From: Deltaproteobacteria bacterium
Lineage (GTDB): Bacteria; Desulfobacterota_D; UBA1144; Nemesobacterales; UBA2774
Assembly (NCBI GenBank): GCA_029262255.1
Contig: JAJCZT010000007.1
Span: forward strand, 1-32,696
Length of the DNA: 32,696 nt
Reading direction: 5' to 3'
The position numbers and the translations under genes are program-made. Numbering within the stretch: position 1 is the first letter of the stretch; each line of letters starts with the position of its first letter. The notes below the pieces were generated by a model. It saw only the letters and a program-made list of their open reading frames with translations. It ran no database searches and was not told where the DNA came from. Below are positions 11,360-20,157 of this stretch, one piece after another.

Positions 11360-11508
11360 CTAGATTGATATTTCTCCCAAATCTTAAAACTCCATTCAAA
11401 TATAAACAGAATTTATTTAAAGCTAAATTATCATAGAACTTAGGAAAACCTCAACAATACCGGATTATTACGCGCAAAAATTTTAGAATTAGGGTATAGT
11501 TATTTAAA

Positions 11509-11524
11509 TGGCACGAATCTTGTA
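11509..11524 (+). promoter_or_regulatory. candidate sigma-54 (-24/-12) promoter element upstream of rpoN
   Basis: TGGCACGAATCTTGTA against consensus TGGCAC-N5-TTGCW; single mismatch (GT for the -12 GC). Confidence 0.4.
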
Positions 11525-11594
11525 TATAATTCTGCGTCATATTATAATTTAGATTAGTAGCTGCTCTTGGATTAAAGATAAGGGAATAAGAATT

Positions 11595-13121
11595 ATGAGT
11601 GCAAATTTAAGCCAAACTACTTCGCAAAGACAAGTATTACAACAGCGCCTGGTGTTAACTCAAGAGTTGCAGCTCTTCCTAAAGCTAATTCAAATGACCA
11701 CGCTTGAATTAAAAGATTATTTGGAAGAGCAGCTCATAGAAAACCCTATTCTAGAAGAATCACAAGATCAGACTGAGAAAAACGAAGATAGCTCAAATGA
11801 AGAGTTTGATTTTAGCACTATGGGAGATGACCGCCTGTTTAGGGATCAAAACAATGATATTCCACATTGTTCATCAAGAGAGTTCTTTGATGATAGCGAA
11901 GAGGATACTACTTGGGAAAACAGGATAAGCTCGGCGGAATCGCTCATAGATCACCTTAGATGGCAGCTTAAGATGCTAGACCTCACCCCTGAAGAAAAAG
12001 AAATAGCTTCAATCATAATAGGCAATACCAACGAAGACGGATATCTTGAAACAGATATTGAAGAGATCGCGCTTACATACCTAAAACAAGTTGCAAATCA
12101 AACCAATGGAATATCTGAAAACGTAACCGGTGAAGAAAGTTATAATAGCGAAAACGAGTCCCGGGATTCAGACAAAAAATATATTGCTAAAATAGAAGAA
12201 ATTCTACATAAGGTTCAGTCATCCTTTGACCCCACTGGCGTATGCTCGAGAAATCTAAAGGAATGCCTTAAGATTCAGGCGCTTGATTTGGGATATGCGC
12301 AGGAGGGACCGGTTGTTCAGTTAATCGAGAAGTATTTGGAAAAACTTGATGAGTTAGACATAAAGAGCGTTGTTGAGACCCTTGAGAACTCTTCAGAAGA
12401 GATTCAGGAGGCAATGTCAATTATCTCATCCTTAGAACCAAGACCCGGAAGACCGTTCTTTTCCAAAGATTCTGAAAAATATATAGTTCCTGATTTCTAT
12501 GTTTATAACGTAGGAAATGAATTGCAGATACAGTTAAACCGTGATTTCCCAAAAGTCAGAATAAGCAATTATTACAAAAACCTTATAAAAAAAGAAAAAA
12601 ATCTCTCCCCCGAAGAAAAGCAATTTATAAAAGAAAAGATTGAAGCAGCTCATAGAGTAATGAAATGTCTTGATGAAAGAGAAACCACAGTAAAAAAAAT
12701 AATATCAAAAATCGTTGAGGTTCAACAAGATTTTTTTGAGCACGGGGCAGATTATATTAAGCCGCTAATATTAAAGGATGTAGCGCAGTCAGTAGGAGTT
12801 CATGAATCCACTGTAAGCCGAATTACCAGCAGACGATATATCCAAACAGCTCAGGGCACAATTGAGCTTAAATCATTATTCTCACGTAGAATCGAAACAT
12901 CACACGGAAAAGAGGTTTCTTTTGAGAAGGTAAAGTCCCTTATGAGAAGTATTATAGCCGGCGAATTACCCCAAAGCCCATACTCGGACGAAGATATTTC
13001 TAAAATATTTGAAAGAAGAAATATAAAAGTTGCAAGAAGAACTGTTGCAAAATACAGAAAAATACTTAAAATACCTTCTTCTTCAACCAGATCTCGTCAA
13101 TACAAGGAAAATTCAAAATAA
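11595..13121 (+). CDS. rpoN: RNA polymerase sigma-54 factor
   Basis: N-terminal Gln/Leu-rich region I (QRLVLTQELQLFLKLIQM..LEEQLIENPILEE), HTH VHESTVSRITSRRYIQT, RpoN box ARRTVAKYRKILKIPSSSTR. Confidence 0.97.
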   Translation: MSANLSQTTSQRQVLQQRLVLTQELQLFLKLIQMTTLELKDYLEEQLIENPILEESQDQTEKNEDSSNEEFDFSTMGDDRLFRDQNNDIPHCSSREFFDDSEEDTTWENRISSAESLIDHLRWQLKMLDLTPEEKEIASIIIGNTNEDGYLETDIEEIALTYLKQVANQTNGISENVTGEESYNSENESRDSDKKYIAKIEEILHKVQSSFDPTGVCSRNLKECLKIQALDLGYAQEGPVVQLIEKYLEKLDELDIKSVVETLENSSEEIQEAMSIISSLEPRPGRPFFSKDSEKYIVPDFYVYNVGNELQIQLNRDFPKVRISNYYKNLIKKEKNLSPEEKQFIKEKIEAAHRVMKCLDERETTVKKIISKIVEVQQDFFEHGADYIKPLILKDVAQSVGVHESTVSRITSRRYIQTAQGTIELKSLFSRRIETSHGKEVSFEKVKSLMRSIIAGELPQSPYSDEDISKIFERRNIKVARRTVAKYRKILKIPSSSTRSRQYKENSK

Positions 13122-13135
13122 GGAAAATTCAAAAT
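13104..13135 (+). repeat. perfect 16-bp tandem duplication (AAGGAAAATTCAAAAT x2) spanning the rpoN stop and hpf SD/start
   Basis: Copies at 13104-13119 and 13120-13135 are identical. Confidence 0.95.
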
Positions 13136-13685
13136 GAAAGTAACGGTAACCACTAGACACATCAATAATGCGCAAGACTCTGAACAAATTAAATCATATG
13201 CTCTAAAAAAATCCAAGAGAATAGAAAGGTATGTAAAGGCAGAGAAAGATCCCTCAGAGTTACGGTTTGTTTTATCATCAGAAAAATTCAGAGACACAGC
13301 TGAAATCTCTATAACTTGCGGAAACATAAAAGCCACAAGCTCCGTTGAAACTAACGACATGCACACAGCTATAGACAATGCTGTGGACACTATAGTTAAA
13401 CAGCTAAAAAAACAGACAGAAAAGAAAATTAAAGAAAAAAGAAGAACGGGTGCCAAAACAAAAGAAGATATTGTTGAAACCGGGCTTCCTTTGAGCACTG
13501 AAAGTAGTGAAAGCGAAAACATTCAGGTTCATCAATTACCTTCAAAACCAATGTCTGTAGAAGAAGCCTCGCTTCAACTTAAGGTTTCGGATGCAAATTT
13601 CGTAGCATTTAGAAATAGTGAGAACGGTTTAATGAATGTCATCTATTTAAGTCGAAGAGGCAAGAAAATCTTGATTGAGCCCTAA
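13134..13685 (+). CDS. hpf: long-form ribosome hibernation promoting factor
   Basis: N-terminal S30AE-like fold residues plus C-terminal domain (MSVEEASLQLKVSDANFVAFRNSENGLMNVIYLSRRGKKILIEP); position after rpoN. Confidence 0.93.
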   Translation: MKVTVTTRHINNAQDSEQIKSYALKKSKRIERYVKAEKDPSELRFVLSSEKFRDTAEISITCGNIKATSSVETNDMHTAIDNAVDTIVKQLKKQTEKKIKEKRRTGAKTKEDIVETGLPLSTESSESENIQVHQLPSKPMSVEEASLQLKVSDANFVAFRNSENGLMNVIYLSRRGKKILIEP

Positions 13686-13719
13686 GCTTTAATACTTTTA
13701 CAGATATTAAAAAAATATA

Positions 13720-14181
13720 ATGAAAATTGCCGATATATTGGAACCAAAAACTATAGTTCCACATCTCCACTCCACCAGCAAAGCGGAAGTTATTAAAGAA
13801 CTTGCAGATAACATATCATCTGTTTATCCAAATATTAATAGGGAAAGACTGGTTGAGGTACTACTAGAGCGTGAAAAACTCTGTAGCACTGCTGTTGATT
13901 CAGGTGTAGCAATCCCACACGCAAAAATAAGCGGGGTTACAGATATAACCCTGGGTTTCGGAAGAAGTATTGAGGGAATAGAATTTGAATCGATTGATAG
14001 GAAAGAGACCCACTTCTTTATTACCCTAATCGCACCGGGAGATGCTGCAGGCTCCCATATTGGGCTACTGGCAAGAATCTCTAAAGTATTTAAGAACCCG
14101 GAGCTAAGGTCTAGGTTAATGAAGCTCGAATCCCAAGAGGATATATACGAGGCAATAACCATAGAAGATGAGAAGTATTGA
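13720..14181 (+). CDS. ptsN: PTS EIIA-Ntr-type (PtsN) regulatory protein
   Basis: 153 aa; LLEREKLCSTAVDSGVAIPHAKISGVTDITLGFGRS with phospho-acceptor His in AIPHAK; follows rpoN-hpf. Confidence 0.92.
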   Translation: MKIADILEPKTIVPHLHSTSKAEVIKELADNISSVYPNINRERLVEVLLEREKLCSTAVDSGVAIPHAKISGVTDITLGFGRSIEGIEFESIDRKETHFFITLIAPGDAAGSHIGLLARISKVFKNPELRSRLMKLESQEDIYEAITIEDEKY

Positions 14182-15091
14182 AGGTGTTAACAAACTTGAA
14201 GTTGCCGAGCTAGCCAGAACCTGGAGAACAGAGCTCCAAATAGAGCTTATAGCGGGTCAAGATGGTCTTAAACGCAAAGTCACCATCAATTCAGTACAAG
14301 AACCGGGGCAAAAATTAATAGATCCGCAGACAGAGCATAAACCAGGTGAGATACAGATACTTGGCAGAAATAGCATTTCCAATTTCAACAAACTTCCAGA
14401 TTCAACAAAGCTAAAAGTTTTAAGGTCCCTTTTGTCTATTGATATCCCATGCCTGATATCTCAAAGAGGAATTTTGCCCGGCGAAGAATTAAGGAAAGCA
14501 TGCGAAGAAACAAACGTACCTCTTTTTACAACCAAACTCCCGGTACAAGAACTAATATCCCGACTTAACAAAATATTACATGACCGGATCATTCCCTTCA
14601 CAACGGCCCATGGAGTCCTCATGGATATACAGGGGCTCGGAGTTCTGATACTGGGGAAAAGCGGCATTGGGAAAAGTGAAAATGCTCTTGACTTAATAAA
14701 TAGGGGTTCTAAACTCATTTCAGATGACGTCGTAGAGATAGAGAAATCGGTTTCAGGTGAGCTATTTGGAAGTGGCCCAGAAAGAATAAAGCATCTAATG
14801 GAAATAAGGGGCATAGGTATTATCAACATCATGGACTTGTTCGGCAGAGCCTCTGTGATGGATAGAAGAAGAATAAACATGGTGATAGAGCTTGTCGAGT
14901 GGAATTCGGATACTGAATATGACAGATTGGGGATAGATGAGAATGTATACAACATAATGGGGGTAGAGTTGCCATATCTATTAATTCCTGTAACTTTGGG
15001 CAGAAATACTGCAACAATAATAGAAGTTGCCGCACGGAACCAGCTGTTAAAATCAAAAGGGACCTACAGAGCAGAAAAAATTCTAGAGTAA
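14168..15091 (+). CDS. hprK: HPr kinase/phosphorylase
   Basis: P-loop GVLILGKSGIGKSENALDLI, LISDDVVEI, MEIRGIGIINIMDLFG; overlaps ptsN by 14 nt. Confidence 0.95.
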   Translation: MRSIEGVNKLEVAELARTWRTELQIELIAGQDGLKRKVTINSVQEPGQKLIDPQTEHKPGEIQILGRNSISNFNKLPDSTKLKVLRSLLSIDIPCLISQRGILPGEELRKACEETNVPLFTTKLPVQELISRLNKILHDRIIPFTTAHGVLMDIQGLGVLILGKSGIGKSENALDLINRGSKLISDDVVEIEKSVSGELFGSGPERIKHLMEIRGIGIINIMDLFGRASVMDRRRINMVIELVEWNSDTEYDRLGIDENVYNIMGVELPYLLIPVTLGRNTATIIEVAARNQLLKSKGTYRAEKILE

Positions 15092-15123
15092 ACAAAAATT
15101 ATCATGCTAACTAAAGATAACAA

Positions 15124-15975
15124 ATGACAAACTTAGTTTTCATAAGCGGACTTTCAGGTTCGGGAAAAAGTACGGCTGTAAACGTCCTTGAAGACCTTGG
15201 ATATTATTGTGTAGATAACATCCCCCCGACCCTGCTACCGACATTCATAGAGCTTTGTGAAAACTCAGATAAAGGAATAAGTAAAGTAGCATTAGTCATC
15301 GACATCCGTGAAGGAGTATTCTTTGATCGTGCTCCCGGAGTAATAAAAGAATTCAAACAAAAAGGTTACCCTGTCGATATAATATTCTTAGAATCATCGG
15401 ACACAACTCTTGTAAAGAGGTACAAAGAAACACGCAGGAAACATCCTCTATCATCTAACGGAAATATTTTAGAGGGGATATTGAAAGAAAGAGAAATGCT
15501 TGAAGAACTAAAAGCCCTTTCTAATTACAAAATTGACACGTCAGAGCTGAACGTTCATCAATTAAGAGATATTATCAGAAATAAATTTGATAAATCGAAC
15601 GCCCCAAATATTTTGGTAAACTTCATTTCTTTTGGTTTTAAACATGGAATACCTTATGATGCGGACATGATCTTTGACGTCAGGTTTCTTCCTAACCCGC
15701 ATTTTGTTGAAAATCTAAAACACTTAAACGGAACGGACAACGAAGTCTTAGACTTTATATTAAGCAATGGGGAATCCATAACATTTATAGAAAAGCTTAC
15801 TGAATTTCTAGAATTCTTAATTCCCAATTATGAGAAGGAAGGGAAATCCTATCTGACGATCGCAATAGGTTGTACCGGCGGCCAACACAGATCAGTCGTC
15901 ATTACAAATAAGCTTGCAGAGCATTTTGATTATCTGTCGCCAATAACGCGACATAGGGATATATCTAAGAATTAA
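15124..15975 (+). CDS. rapZ: RapZ/YvcJ family P-loop nucleotide-binding protein
   Basis: ISGLSGSGKSTAVNVLEDLGYYCVDNIPPTLLP, C-terminal AIGCTGGQHRSVVITNKLAEHF. Confidence 0.95.
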   Translation: MTNLVFISGLSGSGKSTAVNVLEDLGYYCVDNIPPTLLPTFIELCENSDKGISKVALVIDIREGVFFDRAPGVIKEFKQKGYPVDIIFLESSDTTLVKRYKETRRKHPLSSNGNILEGILKEREMLEELKALSNYKIDTSELNVHQLRDIIRNKFDKSNAPNILVNFISFGFKHGIPYDADMIFDVRFLPNPHFVENLKHLNGTDNEVLDFILSNGESITFIEKLTEFLEFLIPNYEKEGKSYLTIAIGCTGGQHRSVVITNKLAEHFDYLSPITRHRDISKN

Positions 15976-15985
15976 GGAGGAATAA

Positions 15986-16399
15986 ATGGTAGGGATAGTC
16001 GTAGTAACACATGGGGCACTGGCTAAAGAACTTATTTCCGCTGTAAATTTTGTCCTGTCTTCAAAACCATCTGTAAAAATTAGCGGCGTGTGTCTAGATC
16101 CCAATAGTGAGTTTGAATCTTTTAAGCAGGATATCAAAAACGCTATTAAAAAAGTTAAGGGAAAAGACGGAATCTTGCTGGTTACCGATATGTTCGGGGG
16201 AACTCCATCAAACATTAGCCTAACGTTCCTTGAAGAAAATAAGGTTGAAGTAATATCAGGGGTTAACCTTCCAATGCTTTTAAAACTTGCAACTCTTTCT
16301 AATAAAGTAACCCTGGACGAAGCAGTTAAAATAGCAGAAACGGCTGGTAGGGATAATATTATTATAGCAAGCAGGCTACTGCACAATAGAAATTCATGA
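15986..16399 (+). CDS. PTS EIIA, mannose (Man) family
   Basis: VGIVVVTHGALAKEL (active-site His), DGILLVTDMFGGTPSN, VISGVNLPMLLKL. Confidence 0.93.
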   Translation: MVGIVVVTHGALAKELISAVNFVLSSKPSVKISGVCLDPNSEFESFKQDIKNAIKKVKGKDGILLVTDMFGGTPSNISLTFLEENKVEVISGVNLPMLLKLATLSNKVTLDEAVKIAETAGRDNIIIASRLLHNRNS

Positions 16400-16504
16400 A
16401 AACTTTATAACCAGCAACACATTTAAAAAATATATTGATTGAGTATACTAAGGGCTTATTGTAAGGCTCGATTCAAGAACTAAATATTAAACAAGGTAGA
16501 ACAA

Positions 16505-16828
16505 ATGAAACAGGAAATCATAGATAGGGTAATTAATGCATGGAAAGACTATTTACTTCAAGGTGAGTTAGAAGATTATCAATTGGAAGTAGATGAAAAG
16601 ATACCAGTTAAATTTGCAGCAATAGCTCTGCATTTAGATTTGAGAACCGTGAGGGCTTCAAGCAAAGAGGAAGAATACTATGAAGGCTATAGAGATGCTG
16701 CTTTAGAGGTTTTAAATTTACTTCAAATTGAAATTGCTCAGGATGATCAGCTAAAAGTCATATCGCTATACCAAAAAGAAACGGATGAGGATAAACAGGA
16801 AGAATTAAAACAACATATTTGGGGTTAA
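16505..16828 (+). CDS. uncharacterised 107-aa acidic protein
   Basis: Open frame with ATG and upstream AAGGTAGAA; same strand as the PTS cluster; no family recognised. Confidence 0.7.
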   Translation: MKQEIIDRVINAWKDYLLQGELEDYQLEVDEKIPVKFAAIALHLDLRTVRASSKEEEYYEGYRDAALEVLNLLQIEIAQDDQLKVISLYQKETDEDKQEELKQHIWG

Positions 16829-16902
16829 CAAATTACTTTAACAAGTCCGCCCAACTTATTAATATCACTACAAATTAATCCATTTCCCATGATATAAAGA
16901 AT

Positions 16903-17706
16903 ATGAAACTCGCAGATTTATTCAATGGCTTCCTTTTAGATATGGACGGCGTAGTATACGTTGGCGGGAACCCTATTAAGGGCTCGGCCGATACAATAAA
17001 ATATCTTAAGGAGAAGGGGAAAACTGTATTATTCCTAACTAACGACCCCAGAAGATCCCCTTCGGAATATGCAGATAAACTTCGAAGTATAGGAATTCAA
17101 GCAAGTGCAGAAGACGTTATTACATCTGCAATGGCAATTGCACTGCATATTTGCGAAGAACATGATAGTCTCGAAAATATGACTGCTTATGTGATAGGAA
17201 GTAATCCCCTAAGAAATCAAATCCGGGAAACCGGCATCAAAATTGTTAATGGAGAAGAAGGTAAATACGCTGATTTTGTGATACTGGGGAGTCACCCTGA
17301 CTTTCATTATGACGAAATGAAGATTGCTACCCTGGCCCTTAGAAACGGAGCTGATTTTTATGCAACAAATCGTGACCCTGCTTATCCATCGGAAGAAGGT
17401 CATATTCCAGCAACCGGAGCTATTCTGGCGTCAGTCGAGGTTGCGTCAGGAATAAAAGCTAAAGTGGCCGGAAAACCGGAAAGCATGATATTCGAAGTAG
17501 CTTTAGAGAAAATGAACAAAAATAAGATTGTCATGATAGGGGACCGGCTTGATACTGATATTTTGGGCGGCAAGAATGCCGGGCTATCGACTATCCTTGT
17601 ACTATCGGGATCAACAAAGAAAAAGGACCTGGAAGATTCGGAGATCAAACCTGATTACGTTATAAATGACGTAAGAGATCTACTAAAGGATATCCCCGCT
17701 AAATAG
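16903..17706 (+). CDS. HAD-IIA (NagD-like) phosphatase
   Basis: FLLDMDGVVYVGGNPIKG, VLFLTNDPRRS, AGKPESMIFEVAL, MIGDRLDTDILGGKNAGLSTILVLSG. Confidence 0.93.
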   Translation: MKLADLFNGFLLDMDGVVYVGGNPIKGSADTIKYLKEKGKTVLFLTNDPRRSPSEYADKLRSIGIQASAEDVITSAMAIALHICEEHDSLENMTAYVIGSNPLRNQIRETGIKIVNGEEGKYADFVILGSHPDFHYDEMKIATLALRNGADFYATNRDPAYPSEEGHIPATGAILASVEVASGIKAKVAGKPESMIFEVALEKMNKNKIVMIGDRLDTDILGGKNAGLSTILVLSGSTKKKDLEDSEIKPDYVINDVRDLLKDIPAK

Positions 17707-17955
17707 AAGTGATGCTCTTAGCCACAAAAGTCGCGGATTTTCGAAGAGACTATAACGACCTACTTTAAATTAGTCCTTAGCGTTATACTTCATAGCCACT
17801 CATTAATTCCTACAATAATAACAGCGCCGTAAATTTTGTCTGGTAAACTATTTAAGAATAGATTCTTATATTTCTTCTAAAAAAAAGCTGCACTGAGAGC
17901 AACAAGTAATTACCTGCAGGAAATAATAAAGAGTTATTAAGAAGCTGATATAATT

Positions 17956-18894
17956 ATGGCAAATAAAAGTATAGCTACGCAATCTCAAAGCACTTTGAAC
18001 AATAAGGCCGTTCTTTGGATGACTTTTGGTGGTTTTGCATTCGCCACTATGGGGGCTCTCATACATGAGCTTGGCGGCTATTGTGACTGGCTGATTATAG
18101 CGTTTTTTAGAATGCTTATCTCCTTTATAATAGCATTAGCTCTCGCACTAAGAGCAGGCATCAACCCATTTCTATTTACAAATTCGACTTTATGGCTTAG
18201 AAGTTTTGTTGGAAGCTCAGCAATGCTGGCAACGTTCTATGCTCTTACCAAACTACCTATATCTGAGGTCGCTGTCATAACTGAGACAAGACCTATATGG
18301 GTAGCATTAGTAGCAGGCTACATACTGGGAGAGGCGTCTGGCAAAAAGATATGGCTCTCAATAATATTTGGCTTGATAGGGGTAATTTTCGTCGTACACC
18401 CAAGGATCTCGGAGCAAAATTTTGCGGGACTACTGGCTTTGTATGCGGCGCTTGGGGGAGCTGTGGTGATGATCTGTTTAAGAAAACTAAAGAGATTAGA
18501 TCCCAGGGTAATTGTTACCCACTTTTCAGGAACTGCGACAATTATTATATTAATTACGCTATTTTCCGTCCGTGGTGAAGTTGATCTATCCGTTTTTGAT
18601 AATGCAACAATCACTTTAATGCTGCTCGGCGTTGGAGTTTTCGGTACAATAGGTCAGCTTGCCATGACAAAAGCATTTTCAATCGGCGAGGCGCCTAGCG
18701 TGGCTTCCGCGGGCTTTATCAAAGTCGGTTTCTCCGCTGGTTACGATTTACTGATCTGGAAGTATGTTTTTGATGTGCCTACAATAATTGGAATGTTATT
18801 AATATTAGCCTCAACAGGGTGGTTATTTAACCGAAGGAAGAATTCTGCCTTTGAGAACCAAATCTTAGACCCCGATCCTGAAAACAAAGATTGA
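17956..18894 (+). CDS. EamA/DMT family transporter
   Basis: About 10 predicted hydrophobic segments; EamA-like repeats (FFRMLISFIIALALALRAG, AVITETRPIWVALVAGYILGE). Confidence 0.88.
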   Translation: MANKSIATQSQSTLNNKAVLWMTFGGFAFATMGALIHELGGYCDWLIIAFFRMLISFIIALALALRAGINPFLFTNSTLWLRSFVGSSAMLATFYALTKLPISEVAVITETRPIWVALVAGYILGEASGKKIWLSIIFGLIGVIFVVHPRISEQNFAGLLALYAALGGAVVMICLRKLKRLDPRVIVTHFSGTATIIILITLFSVRGEVDLSVFDNATITLMLLGVGVFGTIGQLAMTKAFSIGEAPSVASAGFIKVGFSAGYDLLIWKYVFDVPTIIGMLLILASTGWLFNRRKNSAFENQILDPDPENKD

Positions 18895-18930
18895 TAACCG
18901 AAAAGGAACCATCATTATAGAGAGAATATC

Positions 18931-19926
18931 TTATTCGAAGGACTTCCAAACAAACCTGCCTTTTTTGTCTATATAACCCCACCTACCGCCGCCCAATTCC
19001 ACAATAGCAAGCCCGCCTGAAAAGCTCACAGCGCTTTCAAATTGAGGCTCTATTATTATCTCTCCCCTCTTGTTAACAAAGCCCCATTTATTACCTATTC
19101 TGAAAGTAGCAATCCCCTCTGAGAAATCCCCTACCTTGTCAAATTCAGGTTGAACGATAAGAAGACCGCTCCTATTAATAAACCCGAACTTCCCACCTCT
19201 GGATACTGCGGCCGCCCCTTCACTAAAGTGTCTTGCGCTTTGGAAATCAGTTTCAAGTACAACCTCTCCAAACCTGTCTATATAAACATATTTACCATCT
19301 TTAAATACACACGCAATACCTTCTGAATAACCCTCTGCATATTCGAAGTTAGGCTTTATAAAAACATTTCCATTCTTTTTGATATACCCACCCTTTCCAT
19401 CAATCAGGATCAGGGCTAACCCGTCTGTAAAGCCAAAAGCCTTTTCATATTGTGGCTCGATTACAGTCTCTCCATCTTTATTGATATATCCCCACATTCC
19501 GTTGTATTTAACACTAGCGAGACCCTCTGAGAACGGATTTACCTTTTCAAATTTTGGTTCAATAACCATTTCCCCAACTGTGTTGATATAGCCGTAAGCG
19601 CCGTCCACTTTAACGGGTGCAAACCCTTGGGAGAACTTATGAGCTTCTTCATATACGGGTGTAATTAGTAGAATATCCCACTCGTTTATATATCCCCATT
19701 TACCATTTTGCTTAATTAGCGCCCTCCCCTCGGAGAAGTCCACCGCACCCTGATATTTAACCGGAATAACAATATCGCCCTTACTATCTATGAAACCCCA
19801 GTTCTCTCCTTCTTCTACCGGGAAAAGCTGCCCGCTTTCGGATTTAGCAATATCCGAAGGAGATGGACCTGCACACGATAGAATAAAAAGAAAAACTAAA
19901 ACAAATAGAACTTCAGCAAATTTCAA
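18931..19926 (-). CDS. WG-repeat lipoprotein
   Basis: Eight 34-35-aa WGYIxxxGxxVIxPxFExAxxFSEGLAxVxxxGK repeats plus a partial ninth; lipobox FILSC. ORF track begins at 19995, but TTG at 19926 with GGGAG upstream places the signal peptide at the N-terminus. Confidence 0.88.
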   Translation of the reverse strand: MKFAEVLFVLVFLFILSCAGPSPSDIAKSESGQLFPVEEGENWGFIDSKGDIVIPVKYQGAVDFSEGRALIKQNGKWGYINEWDILLITPVYEEAHKFSQGFAPVKVDGAYGYINTVGEMVIEPKFEKVNPFSEGLASVKYNGMWGYINKDGETVIEPQYEKAFGFTDGLALILIDGKGGYIKKNGNVFIKPNFEYAEGYSEGIACVFKDGKYVYIDRFGEVVLETDFQSARHFSEGAAAVSRGGKFGFINRSGLLIVQPEFDKVGDFSEGIATFRIGNKWGFVNKRGEIIIEPQFESAVSFSGGLAIVELGGGRWGYIDKKGRFVWKSFE

Positions 19927-20091
19927 CTCAATCTCCCTTTTAGTGTTTAATAGAGAACGTGCCTCACCACCAAATGAAGGAATAATGTTAATCAAAATAA
20001 CAATAATTTAAAGAGGACCCTAAATGTTACGGGCAATAAACAGGCCTTTTCTGAGCAAGTATTGTTTAGTTTTATCAACTGCTTAAAAGAA

Positions 20092-20130
20092 AGGACCCAG
20101 AGAGAGAGGAGAAGGTCTTGCCTGAGTCCT
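20092..20130 (-). terminator. intrinsic terminator candidate for the alcohol dehydrogenase gene
   Basis: Minus-strand stem AGGACTCAG/CTGGGTCCT (9 bp, one G-U) with 21-nt loop followed by TTTCTTTT. Confidence 0.6.
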
Positions 20131-20157
20131 AAAACTATCTCTTAAGCTTCTTCTAAA

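Noticed and set aside
15892-16386. 164-aa minus-strand ORF
   Set aside because: Antisense to the rapZ end and EIIA-Man gene, both strongly supported.
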